Numbered from the stretch's first letter, positions 1 through 12,760 are shown. The stretch is DNA of 64,000 bases from Rhizophlyctis rosea (GCA_027596075.1 JADGJC010000047.1:108406-172405); one strand, 5' to 3'. Translations and numbers: made by a program. Notes: generated from the sequence alone by a model not told the origin.

Positions 1-1
1 T

Positions 2-527
2 GCGTCGATCTCACCCCTCCCTCATCCAGTCTTCTCCCCCGACTGGGACGAAATCTCCAACGACGCCAAAAACTTCATCACAGCCCTAATTCAACCCGAC
101 CCCGCACAACGCATGACGGCCTCGCAAGCCGTTTCACATCCATGGATTATGGCGGGACGGAAGCACGAGCCTAATGGTACGGAAGGGGAAGAGAAGAAGG
201 AGAAGAAGGAGAAGAATCTTGTGAAACCTGTTGGGGAGAATTTGGTGAAGCATTTTAATGCTAAGCGGAAGTTGAAGGTATGTTTGGTTTGGGAGTGGGC
301 GTGGATCAGAAGTGTTGGAGCGGGCGGTTGAAAGGGGAAAGGGTGCGAGGAGGGATCTCTCAGGATCTAATTATACGCTTGGTATCATGTCTCTTTCACT
401 TTATCGCCGTTTTGATCTCCCACATCTCACGCTGCGTGCATGATCTTTCCCTCAGGCGAGCATCGACGCCGTACGTGTCGCGATATCACATTTTGGGACT
501 GGATTGCATTCTTACGACCCATCATGA
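2..527 (+). CDS. Calcium/calmodulin-dependent protein kinase, C-terminal part (5' truncated by window edge)
   Basis: This is the 3' end of a Ser/Thr kinase of the CaMK group. Exon 2-277 is open from the window edge and encodes kinase subdomains X-XI: FSPDWDEIS, then DAKNFITALIQPDPAQRMTA, then a HPW motif, which end most CaMK catalytic domains. A Lys/Glu-rich linker follows, then HFNAKRKLK. A GT-AG intron at 278-455 splices in phase to ASIDAVRVA, the usual start of the autoinhibitory and calmodulin-binding helix in fungal CaMKs. The reading frame ends with TGA at 525-527. The catalytic core (ATP loop, HRD, DFG) lies outside the window, so activity cannot be judged. The gene converges on the dehydrogenase gene downstream. 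The kinase assignment is secure. The exact C-terminus is inferred from splicing logic. Confidence 0.85.
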
Positions 528-847
528 TCCGATGTCTGCTTGTTGATCCTTACATACAAATGTGCTGGTGGAGAAGGAATCGTGCGCACTGTTGCTTTGG
601 GGAAGGGATTGAAGGGAGAAAGGACCAGATGTGGGGAGGATTATCCCCGCTTCTTTGTCCCAAAATGCACGAATATGGTTTGTTTGATATGCAATTTCGT
701 CTTATGTACATACACCGCTTCAAACATCAACACGTCTTCCCACCCTTCAAAACCCGTTTGGTTACTGTTACTCAGTGGGAAGTTTTGAAGAAGGGATTGG
801 GTCGAGGTGTTGGTTTAACTTGTTCGATAACCACAGGTATATCATCA
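528..847. other. Convergent 3' intergenic stretch
   Basis: This stretch separates the ends of the CaM-kinase and dehydrogenase genes. Short open frames here have no recognisable content. I see nothing else in it. Confidence 0.5.
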
Positions 848-2054
848 TCAGCATGGCAATTGCGGACGGATGGTGATTTCCGTCGGACAACCAGTTTTTG
901 GGAACTGGTGATCAAATGAGAGAAGTGGTCAATAACCATGCCACTGCACTAGTAGGGCGCAACCGCAGGACTGCCACCACAAAGAACTAACCTTGCACAC
1001 AAACAACACTGTCCTAGCAATATCCTCCGGCTGGATCATATTCTCCTTCTTTGCATCGACTTCCGACACCATTGGTGTGTTGACATAACCGGGACAGATG
1101 GCGCAGACCTTGATGTTGTTTGCTCGTACATCCTCAAAGAGGGTGTTGCTGAAGTGACGGAGGCCCGCTTTGGCTGCGCAGTAGTCGACGTTGCCGGCAT
1201 TGGATTTCTATGCAGTTCAGGCAGTCAGGAGTTCTCCATATGATGGCGTGAGAAAAGATGTATGTTGCCTCAAACTTACCTGACCAGCGATGGAAGCAAT
1301 GTTGATTATACTGGCCCGTTTGGAGTCCTGACAGAGGAAGCAACATACGCATTGAATTCTTTCCAATCCAGAGGGCAAATTTCCATGAACCCATTGTTGC
1401 ATGAAGCCATACCTTCATCAATGGCAACACCTTCGTCGTGATCCTCATTACCGCTCTCAAATCCGTCATCAAGACTTTCTCCCAATCTTCCCACTTTGCT
1501 TCCATGGCATTGACTCCCTTCCCACCCACACCGGCATTGTTGATCAGGATGTCAATCTTGCCGCCAAAGGTTTGCGTGACATGCGCAAAAGCTTCATCAA
1601 CTGATGCGTCAGAGAGGAGATCGCATTGGAATGCCTTGATATGTTGCTGACGGGTGTCGGTTCCTGAGGTGCCTTTGGTTTGGGAGTTGAGAGTGGAAGC
1701 AAGGGATGTGATGTCGTCTTTGGAACGGGCCAGGAGGCAGAGGTTGCAGCTTGTTTTGGAAGATGGGATGAACAAGGTGTGGGTACGGAAAATGATGACA
1801 TTGTTCGAAAACCATTCGCATGGACCACTTGCACCTACCCTTCCGCGGCAAGTGCTTCGGCAATCGCTTTTCCTGTGGAATATACAAGCAGGATGCTCAG
1901 CGGAAGTCCATGTTCAACTGTATGCCATAAAAAAGAGAAGTGAGGATGGATCCATACCCATGCCTCTGCTGGCTCCCAAAACTACTGCATTCAGTCCTTG
2001 AAGCGAGTCATCGCAGCAGCTGCTGGCGGGGCTGGTTGCATTGGTGGCTGGCAT
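848..2054 (-). CDS. Short-chain dehydrogenase/reductase (classical SDR)
   Basis: Predicted 262-residue NAD(P)-dependent oxidoreductase with a Rossmann fold; the substrate cannot be told. On the minus strand the exons are 2054-1958, 1872-1839, 1749-1413, 1327-1280, 1207-992 and 904-848. All junctions are GT-AG and keep phase. The coenzyme motif GASRGMG is at residues 27-33, NNAG at about 114-117, and the catalytic Ser, Tyr and Lys at about 168, 181 and 185 (Y-CAAK), with normal spacing. The last exon reads CPTEITIRPQ, a typical SDR C-terminal segment. Without the last splice the frame would run into unrelated sequence, so I prefer the spliced end. The start is the ATG before PATNATSP; an upstream in-frame codon at 2108 is less likely. 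The length is normal for the family. Confidence 0.88.
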
Positions 2055-2632
2055 GGTTCTGATATTAGGGTGTATTTGATGCTGACTAAGCTGTGAGATG
2101 TTGTACATGTGGTAAATCGCATTGCGCGATAGCTTATTGAGATTGCGAGCTTGTTAGTTGGTATATGTGGTAGATCCCTTTATATGTTGCGGTTGTTTGT
2201 CTCTGAGTGGGGTAAATTAGCTCCTCATCCTTACGCGTCACAGGGTTCAACTTAGGACGATCGCCCATTTGATGTTGTTGACATCACGCGTTGTCCGACC
2301 GCCGCTATGTTTTACCGTTGACGAAAAATTAAGGCATGCGCTATTTCCATCGCATTGATATTGATAAAGTTTGGAAGCTAGATGACTCTCTATATATGTA
2401 AGCTATCCAATGCAAATTTGAGTCCAAGAAAGCAAAATGTTAGAGTTTGATTTATAGTCCATCCGAGTCAGTTGCAGATACTAATCTTATGGGTCATCCG
2501 CTTTGGATTGCGAGAAAGACAGGCACAGCAAAACATGTACAATACCAGGAATCAGCAATCGCATCGGTATTACTTGTTTTTGACTTACAGCGAGACTCCA
2601 CGCCCTCCTTCCATTGACAAGCTCGACCACAA
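2055..2632. other. Intergenic stretch between SDR 5' end and HET gene 3' end
   Basis: This should hold the dehydrogenase promoter and the 3' untranslated region of the HET gene. It is AT-rich around 2330-2480. No gene or repeat is recognised. Confidence 0.4.
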
Positions 2633-5600
2633 TCAAACTACTACAACCCTCTTCATCACACTCTGCCCAGCACCCATTGCAAATTCATATTGCTCCCGTG
2701 TGACAAGCGTATACCCAACCCTTTGATATACAACCTCCTCCTCCCCACCCATCATCCGCGCAAGGGGCCGTACCAATAGCCATAATTCAATCATTTCTTC
2801 CTCTCCCGTCCTGGAACCCATAGACCTCAGCACCCACAAATCATCCTGGTATAGTTTGTGGACGTCGGACTCCTTATCGGATGGAAGTGTGAATTCAGGT
2901 GGGGTTGAGGAGCTGCTTTCTGACGTGTTTATCTGCTGCAAGGCTGCCGGCGTCTGTCGTTTATGATTTGTTGTAGCAGGTTCGGTTTCGTGGTCGGTGG
3001 ACTGTTGAGTGGCGATTTGGTCGTTGTCGGAAGAGATGTGGTTTGTGGTTGTAATGCTAATCGGTTGGGGGGCAATGGAATTCACCACAGCTACCGTAGT
3101 ATGATCAGCGTGATGCTTATCTACAGCAGTACAAGTGGTGTCTTTCGTGCTCAAGGCTGTGGGGGTGAAATTCACCGCAACATGTTCATCCAGAAAACAT
3201 GCAATGGCTATACACTGGGCCATCCACCCAATACACACCCGTCCCGTAACCTGAATCCAAGGCGCGCGAGCATAAAGCCGTCCTGCAGCTCGTGCCCACT
3301 CCGGAACAGTTGACATAGCTTCCAGTTTACTTTCGTCACCATGGTCGGAGTTAGTGTCAATCATGTCCAAACACCGATCCACGGCGTTCAAAATCCCTCT
3401 GGATGGCTGGTCCCCGCCAAAAAGTTGTCTAATGAGCGAATCCTTTTCCTGAATCAGAATGGTCGACCCCCGTAGCTGTGAATATATTTTCCGGGTGCGG
3501 GGAAGGGTATGAATATACGTGAGGAGACGGAGCGCGCCTTGACGTTTCAAGTCGGGGGATTGGGAAGCGGGAAGGGATATGGTTGTGAGGGATGCCACTG
3601 GAAGGATAATGCTTTCCGTAACAATGGATCCATCAGGTTGACATCTCCAAGTCCCCGCCGGTGCTTTCCATGATAACGCCGAGAAATGTGCCGTGGGGGA
3701 AGCTGCGATCCATCCAGAGTTTGGTATAGTACTGGGGTTGCCGGCATACGTGAGAATTTGGAGGTGTCCGGCTTCCACCAAAGTTCTGCCGAGGGCCACC
3801 CATGCCTTCTGAAGCCTTTCTTCACGGCTGTCCACCTCTTTGTGGTAAACAATGTTGGCAGTGACATCTGTGATACCCGCCAGCATGCCCAACACTCCGT
3901 AGATCTGATCCTCGGGCATAGAGCAGGTCCGCCGTTCCAGCATCTTGACAATGCCTATTCCCATGGTAGCACGCTGTTCAACTCCCATATTCCATTCGGC
4001 AAGAATGTGGTGTCCGGCCCATTGTTTAGGAGAGAGTACTTGAGTGTCCCGCATGCCGGCAAAGCCTATGGCTGTGTAAGCACGACGGTAGAAGTTGGTG
4101 ATGGTGTGGTGAGTAGGGGATGACAAATCAACGAGATCGATCCGTTTTGGCAGGCAGGCTTCCTAGCAGAGTCAGTAGACTGTTATTTGATATCCTTGCA
4201 ATGTAGCTCATGGAAATGCCGATATAAAGGATGGAACAACAAAGTAAACAAACAGACAAAAAAAAGAAGAAACAAACAAGTAAACAAACAGATGAAGAGA
4301 TTGGCGAACACGAACCTGAAATGTCCAAACCCTCTTCCACCACCCACACAAACCCAACTCCGCCAACAACTCCAACATCTTTCCCGCACGATCAGCAACA
4401 GCATGCGACGTCTCATACCGCCCTCCTTTCATCGGACTCTTCTCCAAGTCCACCAATTCCTTCTCAACATCCCTCAACAACCCAGCGGGCAAATCCTCCA
4501 ACAACACCACACACTTGTCCGCCTTTGCATAATACTCTCCCATATACTGTATTTGCGCACAAATGTCTGATTGATCAGCCTGGTTCAGACATAGTATGTC
4601 CATCCATATATGCTCTGCGGGGCAGTGGGCTGTTACGTATGCTAGTTTTGCCGAGTTGCTGATGGGGATGAGCCATGATACGCCTGAGATGCTACTTTTG
4701 ATTGAATGAACGTCCCCCCACACGTGGGATACGATAGTGTAGGGTGGTATGTCGGAGAGGTTGGAGGCTGTGGATATGATGTCGACCGATTTGCAAGCGT
4801 GATTGTATAGACGGAAGGGGACGTCACTGGTAGTGTTCTTTGCCTTTGTGCTGACGTTAGAGTCGGGGCCATCATTTGGCAGAGTAGGAATAGTGATTCC
4901 TGGACCAGGAAGGGCAGAGCCTTGTTGGTTTCCGGTCATGGAGCGCACACCGGGCGGGCAACCGATACCGGTAACCGCCGGGAAGTATACGGGGTCGGAT
5001 GACCACACGGCTTGATCGTACATGTCAGGTGGTCGAGGACGCACCCGGTACATCCTACTACCCTGTTGCTCATAAGGCCTCGGAATCAGCGGACCATCCG
5101 ATGGCACGGGAGCTTGCACATAGCCCGCCGCATGACCAACTTGACTGAACATATCTGGACGTTGCGCAAGATAGTTCCAATCCCGTTGAATATAAGGTCC
5201 TACTGGTTGATGAATTGGTGCTGGATTGATAGGTGGGATGCGAATGTGTGCTGGATTGATTGGTGGGATGTGAGGTCGTTCAGGCCGATAGGTGGGCGGT
5301 GGATTGAGAGGTGGAATGTGAGGTTTTACAGGCCGGTAGATTGGGTTGATGACCGGGGCAATGTTCGATGGTTGCTGGGTGGAGGTTTTTGCAATGGCGC
5401 TCAACGAAGGAGGAATCTGTTCCGTAAGATGGTCCACTTCCATGTGCGCGCGGAGTTTATCTCTGCGCGCATATTGTTTGCCACAGTGCTGACAGCGGAA
5501 GGGGGTGTAGGAAAAGTGAAGACTACGGACGTGCCGATCGAGAGCCACTCGGTCTATGAGTGTCATTCCTGTATTGTTGTTTAGGGCAACATGGATGTCA

Positions 5601-6611
5601 GACAAGGGATATTGATCGAGGACCATGGTTCTTACCACACGTTTCGCATTGCACCGAATTGTCCTTCTTCTCTGTGCTCGAGAGCGGCGGTGGAGCTGTT
5701 GTTGGCGGACTTCCAGGGAAGGTGGTTGGGACATGTCCAGCAGGTGGTTCGCCGGGCTGTTGTGGATTGGTATGACGAGAAACCACAACAAGCGCCTCAT
5801 TTACTGCAAATGGAGCCATGAATTCCGCGGGGCCTGACGATGGGTTGCTGACGGGCAACTCATCATCCCGAGAGTCAGAACGTGGTTCAGCCATGCCCGT
5901 AGCGTCAGGGTTTTCCTGTTGAGGATGAGTGGGAGGACCATCCAGAGTGTCCGTTTCGGAAGAAACATGAGGAATGGATTTTTGAGAGACCAGAGCGGCA
6001 GCTCCGCTGAGTGATACACCATCCGGCTCCTGTAGGTGGGTACATCCTGTTTGTTGTGCAAGTTGCTCATCTGAATCCGCAGCATGGGTTGAGATGGAGG
6101 GTGCGGGAGCCACCGCATCACTAGCAAAATGGTCGGCTTTTGGTTCACTCTTTCATCGATAATGGACAATGAGCCTACTGCATTGCATATAACAATAATG
6201 AAATGATCAAATACCAACCTTCTTCAACTCCACGACATTCACGTTGAGCTCTTTCACGTCGTCACACGGCCCTGCAACCCCTGAATCGCGCTCGCCTTGA
6301 TGTAATGATCCCTGCTAGTTCCCAGCATCAAACATTCCATATTCAATCTACTGCCAACAATCTGTCAATCCAGTACCTGCATATTTTCTTCATCGCCTGC
6401 CCCAGGCTTCACTTGGCATTCAGTTTGTCCCTTCAATGAAGGCCTGTTTCCTGTGTTTGATGTCTCAATCAGCGACCACTTTATTGGATACAACAATGAG
6501 AATCCCGAAGGACTTCCGTGGAGGGTGTCTGCAATGGAATCCATATCGAAAGTGCTGACCTTGCTGGTCTTTCTTAGACCTCGTCAGACCAAGCAACTTC
6601 CTTAGACCCAT
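2633..6611 (-). CDS. HET-domain protein with two N-terminal C2H2 zinc fingers
   Basis: Predicted 1172-residue protein. Exons on the minus strand are 6611-6560, 6450-6377, 6314-6219, 6149-5636, 5568-4316 and 4162-2633; every junction keeps phase. It starts MGLRKLLGLTRSKKDQ. Around residue 240 are two C2H2 fingers. The first is split by the intron at 5569-5635; joining the exons gives an exact C-x2-C-x12-H-x4-H. The second is CQHCGKQYARRDKLRAHMEVDH. A Pro-rich repeat region (PHIPPLNP/PHIPPINP) follows, then a HET (heterokaryon incompatibility) domain with YTIVSHVWGD, WMDILCLNQ and WKRVWTFQ. A long tail with GVLGMLAGI follows. HET domains act in fungal self/non-self recognition and cell death; that role is family knowledge, not shown here. 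The gene is divergent from the ankyrin gene at 7185. The 5' exons are less certain than the HET and finger exons. Confidence 0.82.
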
Positions 6612-7184
6612 TTTGAACACTGGCGAGTGTCGAGGACGCTTCAATCTTTTCAAATCGGTACAAAGACACCACTGCCACTGGGAGAGGGATACGTCTGTAA
6701 TGATAGATATCTGCAAGCTCGAAGTTGAGAACTTGAGAGTCGGGAGAAGGACGACGAGCTGATGGACTTGATGAGGGGACCAGGGGGCGGGAGGACTGGG
6801 AGGTGCCCACATAATAGCCACAACTACTGGGCTGGTAACGTTACACCAACGCAAGCAACCTCCGCCTCCCCTCCGGTTGATACAACCATTTTCGGCAATA
6901 TCTTGGGACAGCCTCGACTGGGGAGTCGGAGGGCGTGTTGCAACGTGTGGGGAGAACTTGGAAAGTGGCGATGGGCAAGTTCCGACCTGTCAAACCTGCC
7001 CGCACAACACTTCCACTAAAAGGCCGTCTCACCCCTCTGCTTCCCCCGGGCCGATCTCCATCGAAACGCGACTTCAGTACCGCCTCCAACCTCAGCTTCG
7101 TTGGGCTTGAAACCTGGGTTTGACTGGTGATCGCAAGCTCCTGGCTTTAACCTATCCAACACATTTACCTCCATCACATCCACC
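6612..7184. promoter_or_regulatory. Divergent promoter region between HET and ankyrin genes
   Basis: About 570 bases lie between two divergent start codons and must hold both promoters. An open frame runs across part of it on the minus strand, but it has no recognisable content. No specific element is identified. Confidence 0.4.
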
Positions 7185-9049
7185 ATGTCAATCGCGCCTT
7201 CCTCCCCTGACAAATCACCAGAACCCAACCCACCGATACCACACCTCGCCCAAGATTGTATGACCAACCTCACTCGCCTTTGCCCGCTTGCCACGGCCTG
7301 GAAATTGCGCTACCTCAACCGCGCTCTTCATACCCACATCACCGGCCTCGATGCCTTCTGGTTTGAGGGTCACCGTCGGTGGGCTGTAGATTCAAAGCAG
7401 GCATACTTGTGGGCTATCCAGCGGGGTGCCATTGAATTGGTAAAGCTCTGGACAGAGATCCCCGGTTCCCATCTCCTGACACCCGGCTACCCTCGTGACC
7501 AGTCAATCCACTCCTCCATGCAGTTCAAGCCCGCCGTGAAAATGTGGTCAAATTTTTCATAGAGAAGTATTACACAGGCTCAGAGCGAACCTATCCAGTA
7601 CATCTCGAGATCCGAAATGCAACGGGTGTTGCAGTCCATCTTGGTCTCACCGACATTTGCTCCCTCCTCCAACGTGAATTTGGTGAGGAAATCTGGCAAT
7701 ATGCCCAGCATCTGAAAACCGCATGCCGCCACAACCATCCTGCAATCGTTGAAATGCTCCTAGAAGCCGGTGCCAATCCGGACGGCGACGCACATTCTCC
7801 CTGTCCCCTCTTGTACGCCGCCGAGCAAGGCCACGACAATATCTGCCACCTTCTACTTCAAGCCGGCGCGAATGTTAACCATCAACCTCAAGGGTATCCC
7901 ACACCTTTATATGAAGCCGCCCATAACGGTCACCTGCACACCGCCCACCTTCTAATGGCAGCTGGGGGCAACGCCAAGAATACCGTCGTCTCCTTTCCCT
8001 TCAAACGAGCCAGACCACCTGCCGAGCCTCTCCCATTCCTGCAATTACTGTTCGACCACGGAGCGGTACCACACGAAGGCGCTATCCTCACGTTGGTAGA
8101 GAACTTTCCAAAGGATTGCGTAGCTATCTCAAGATTGTTCTTGCGACACATTTCCACGGAACAAAGTCAAACTAGGTTTAGTGTTCTCAATCAGGCGTTG
8201 ATAGCGGCGATGGGCCGTACCATATATTATAGGGATCGGCATCCGGAATCTCCAGATGACGGTGATGAATGCCGGGAAATCATCAAGATGCTCTTGAACG
8301 CCTTCGAGAATATGCATTCTCACACATCTGATCCCAACATGAACACGGCTTGGACGTGGGCATTGGAGAAATGTAGAGGAGGTGACTCCCGGTGGTTGAA
8401 GGTTCTGATAGACTGCGGCTTTGACATGAAGCACCCTGCGGTGGAGGGGGCGTTGATGGAAGGGACGGATGAGAAGATGATCATGGCGTTAGTGAGCGCT
8501 GGCTTGGACATTCACGTGGGTGGGGACATCGTGCTGGAAATTGCCGTTCGGCGCGGACAGGTAGATCTTGTCAGAAAGTTGGTACAGGCGGGTGCGGATC
8601 CAAATGCTCGGGACGGGGCAATTCTCAGAGCTGTGAAGGAAACTGCGGCGATTCCAGTGTCATCCAGAGTTGATATGCTCGAAGCTTTGCGCGCCTCCGC
8701 GGCCTCATCATTATCTCCCGCTTCACCACCGTTGCATGGCAACTTTACCACATCCACCCTCGCCGACTCCTCCTCCGTTCCGCAAACAGCGGCGCCTGAA
8801 TCGCACGAGAGCGCCTCGAACCCAATCCACATCGACGTTTCCCTTCCATTACAGCGACATTCTATCGCAATACACAAGGATAGCACTGCCATGTCGTTGG
8901 ATTTCAACGTTTCCTCTTCATCTCAACAAATTTCTTTGGGATCCACTTTTGGCACTGAAGCACAAGGATCCGCTCCATTCGTATTCGCCCAGGCATCCCT
9001 AACGAGCCGTCCAATCAAGATTTTGCGGTCGCGAAAGGCTAGGCGTTGA
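7185..9049 (+). CDS. Ankyrin-repeat protein with possible 38-nt intron or frameshift
   Basis: Ankyrin-repeat protein of about 608 residues, probably a protein-interaction scaffold. The N-terminus (from the ATG in CACCATGTCAATC) has a short F-box-like helical segment. Repeats follow, with clear units such as HPAIVEMLLEAGANPDGD, GHDNICHLLLQAGANVNHQ and GQVDLVRKLVQAGADPNAR. The C-terminal ~110 residues are Ser/Thr-rich and end in the basic RSRKARR. The frame changes near 7465-7502. Removing 7465-7502 (GT...AG, 38 nt, with an internal CTGAC) joins LWTEIP in phase to VNPLLHAVQARRENVVKFF, an ankyrin repeat. The alternative is a single missing base near 7500. No ligand or partner can be inferred. 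Confidence 0.8.
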
Positions 9050-10456
9050 ATGTGTTCCGCTTTACCTCAGAAGGAATGCTGCGGATGTTAGGATAGCAGT
9101 GCACATCAAGGTAGAACCATAGCGGCAATCATAGTTCTAAAGAGGTTGCTGCGGTGTGACGTATGGATTGATTTAGTCAAGATATCCTGAAGTTTTTCCT
9201 CCTAGTGTTTCATTCCTGCACGTGTGCTTTGTACGTAAAACGAATTTCCCACATAAAAGAAAGTCTCGTGCAGGAAAAAAATTTTGTGTTTTTCTTCCAA
9301 CTCGAGCCGCACTCGTTGCCAAAGTTTTTGATTTCTTTACTGATCATTTTTGAGAAGATTTGAGAGAATGACCGCAAGTTATGTTCGATGGTGAAGATTG
9401 AATGCATGCAGGCTGGAGGGGGTGAGAGAGATGGCAGTTGCAGAGAAGCACGTCATCGCTTTGAGTGCGCAGAACTGAATGACCAGCATGTCTTCGCAGA
9501 GCAGAAGCTCCTTTCGGATGTCGAGGACTCATCATAGAAACGACTCGATCATAGCACTGCGCCAACCTTCGAACATACCTACCCACCAGCCATCTATGGT
9601 CTGAAATCCTCATCCATGCCGGCATAATCAAGGCCATAATCCTCATACTTCATTATCTTCATCCTCCTCTCCATTCTTTCTCTCATCTGCCAACATACAC
9701 AGACATCGTTGGCGTCCGTCAGCTTCACTTCAGACCTCGAATAGCATCCCTGCAGTCAGACGACACGCTGCCCATCCTATCCTCCATCGCTACCGTTTCC
9801 ACAACAGAACACCTCCTCGTCACCAGCTTCCCATTTTGTTCCATTGACTCGTTGTTAGTCGGATGGGAATGAGGGAATGTGGTCCGGGCATCAAGAGATG
9901 ACTACACCTACTAGTCAAGATGTGTACTTTCGCACAAGATAGAAGGGAAGAAACAGAGAAAAGCAACCCCTGTAGTGAAACCATCCCTTCACCTTACCGC
10001 ACAACCCTGCCATACGTTGGCTACATACATAAACAATCACGGCATTACCGCCGGCGATGTCAAATAGATTTCACGGTGTTTGCAAACAAGCGCCGGCCCC
10101 CTAATGCTAAAAAAGACCCCTTGGCGCAGTCGACGCGTTCTTGTGAGCGTGCTCTTGTCGCGCCCACTTTCGGATTCTAGTCACTGTCCCACGGAAGAGT
10201 CCATCCGACTAGCCAACTCCTCGACTCCTCAAAAGCCCACCTGTCAAACGGGATCTGCCACCTTCTTCGCTCCCATGGAAGCCAGCCTCTGTACCACGGC
10301 AAGCTTTTATGTCGAACTTTTCTTTTTTCTAGTTCCGTAGGAAGCTTCCATAATTCGCGTACATAAGAGAGACTCGTTCCCCCGCTCCTTCTCAGTCCTC
10401 TCCGTCAATCATTTGACGCGAAGCAACCCATACCTGTCAAACGCGCATCAAGAAAG
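9050..10456. other. 1.4-kb intergenic stretch upstream of the beta-glucosidase gene
   Basis: Only short, non-conserved open frames occur on either strand. The last ~100 bases before 10457 are pyrimidine-rich and probably form the promoter and leader of the glucosidase gene. I see no RNA gene or repeat. Confidence 0.4.
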
Positions 10457-12760
10457 ATGATTCTAATAGCGCCTGTCCTCCTTCTTACTTTGGCGTGCCG
10501 TGATGTACTTGCCAAACCCTCCTCCGTCCAGTTTTGGGGACTTGGAACTTGTAAGACCCTTTTAACACTGCGCCAGTTGTGCTCCTGTACTTACCCGAAC
10601 GCTCACTCCAAACGCAGCCGGATATCAGAGCGACGGTGCTCTAAACATCGATGGCCGTGGACAGTCCGTTTGGGATGGTATGTCATCATCCACTCCGCAC
10701 CATAATCACATATTCTCCCTCACAAACTCAGCAAAACCTCTCCCCATCCTCGCACAGCATTCATCCAAACCGACCCAACCCGCATAGCCAACAACGCCAA
10801 CCCCAACACCGCAGCCGACGAGTACCACCGCTACACCGCCGATCTAGCCTACCTTAAACAACTCAACTGCTCAATGTACCGGTTTTCCACCTCTTGGCCC
10901 AGGATTTTCCCGTCGGGAAGGGGGGCTGTCAACCAAGCTGGAGTGGATTACTACAATAAATACATCGATGCTATCATTGCGAATGGCGCGACACCGTTGG
11001 CGACGTTGTATCATTGGGACCACCCACAGGCGTTGGAGAATGAGTATGGAGGGTGGTTGAGTAGGAGGATGGTTGATGTGAGTTTGACATTCCTCTTTCT
11101 TTATTTACAAACAATATCTCGTAAACAGCTCCCTAGCGGGGGGGGGGGGGGGGGGGGGGGGNNNNNNNNNNTGGTTTATTTTTTTTGTTGGGTGGTTTTT
11201 TTGTTGGTTGTTTTTTTTTTTTTTTAATTGCATATTTATTTTTTTAAAAAAATTATTTGGTAAACTGTCCCTTACACCCCATCCCCCCCCCCCCCCCCAT
11301 CCCAACCCCCCAAGGACTTCGAATCCTACTCCACAACCCTCTTCACCCTCTTCGGCGACCGCATAAAACACTGGTTAACAATCAACGAACCATCCTCCTA
11401 CTGCACCAACGCCTACGGTGACAACGTATTCGCTCCGGGTGTCAAGCAGGGAACGAAAGGCACATATGCGTGTGGGCATAATGTTATCTTGGCACATGCG
11501 GCGGCGGCGAGGAAGTTGAGGGCGATGTGGCCGGGGAGTGAGATTAGTTTGCCGTTGGTTTGGGATTGGGTGGAGCCGGCTAGTGAGTCGGCGGCGGGTA
11601 CGTTGCAGCTGAGGGTTTTAGGGTGTGAATGTGTTGGTGTTGCACTGTTGATGGGTTTTTCTGATGTAGATCAAGCTGCGAGTACGGCATCTCTTGTGAA
11701 GGGCCACGGGTGGTTTGCGGATCCTCTGACGAAAGGGGACTACCCCGCTGCCTTGAAAGCCGACATTGGACCTGATCTGCCTGTGTTCAATTCGACAGAG
11801 CAACAACTCATCAAGGGCACGATGGATTTCTTCGGGTAAAGATCTTACTACGTTCCTTCTCCACTGAACCAAAAAAAACCATTTACCTTAACTTTTCCAA
11901 ACACCAAGACTGAACTACTACGGCGCAAAATACGTCTACGCCTCTCCCTCCATTGGCGTAACCTCCTCCTACCAAAACCCCTACACGGGTGCACAGATTG
12001 GCGTCCCATCCGGCTCATCATGGCTCGTTGTCTACCCAGCCGGCTTACGTAAAATGCTGAATTGGGTTCATAAGACATACCCGTCCTTAGATGTTTGGGT
12101 GACGGAGAACGGCGTCAGTGTTCCTGGGGAGGGAACGATGACGAGGGAGCAGGCGGTTAAGGATACGTTCCGTGTGAAGTATTTCCAAGACCATTTGAAG
12201 GAGTTGGAGAATGCCGTTCAGGATGAAGTGCCGGTGAAAGCGTATTTGGGGTGGACGCTTTTGGATAATTTTGAATGGTAGGATGGGGTTCTTTATTGCG
12301 TTTGTTTTTGATTTCCAACCGTTTGGACATTGCTCATAAATCCGTTCTTTGCTTGATTTTGACATACTTGCCATTTTCGACTCTGATAGGAGAGATGGAT
12401 ACAGCATTCGTTTCGGTGTCGTTCACGTAGACTATTCCTCTCCGGATCTTACACGCACTTGGAAAGATTCCGCAAAGTATCTGGGTCAATACTTTGGTGG
12501 AGTCGCTCTTGCCGGTTCGAACTCTCCTGACTCCAAGCAAGGTGATTAGGCAGTTTGCATATGGAGTTGCACGTCGCGGATTACCCTCCTTCTTGTCGCT
12601 CGATGCGTACACTAACGCGTTGCTTTCTGCATATTATCTATCATTAGGACAACTACCAAATGTACCAACGCAAGTTACGGGAAAGAGTTCGGCATGGACA
12701 ATACATCCGAGTGCGCGGTTGGTGGTCGGACTGGTTATCAGTCTTCTGGCTCTGATTTGA
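10457..12760 (+). CDS. Secreted glycoside hydrolase family 1 beta-glucosidase
   Basis: Predicted 518-residue retaining beta-glycosidase that removes terminal glucose from cello-oligosaccharides or other beta-glucosides. Exons are 10457-10550, 10618-10677, 10758-11077, 11315-11597, 11670-11835, 11909-12277, 12390-12541 and 12648-12760; all keep phase. Residues 1-19 form a signal peptide (hydrophobic ILIAPVLLLTLAC). GH1 marks are DGRGQSVWD, the acid/base motif TINEP (Glu about 183), the nucleophile motif VTENGVS (Glu about 374) and WTLLDNFEW. The final exon adds a hydrophobic tail, LVVGLVISLLALI, after a Ser/Thr-rich stretch, which suggests a GPI anchor. If the weak last donor (GTGATT) is not used, the protein ends at the TAG at 12547-12549 and is simply secreted. 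Intron 3 holds an assembly gap. Confidence 0.92.
11138..11300. other. Assembly gap with flanking homopolymers, inside beta-glucosidase intron 3
   Basis: A run of 24 G is followed by ten N (11162-11171), then T-rich runs and a C run near 11283. It lies wholly within the intron 11078-11314, so the coding sequence is unaffected. The true length is unknown. Confidence 0.9.

Noticed and set aside
6841..7089. Minus-strand frame in the HET/ankyrin promoter
   Set aside because: It has no motif, and the HET gene has a better-supported first exon at 6611-6560.
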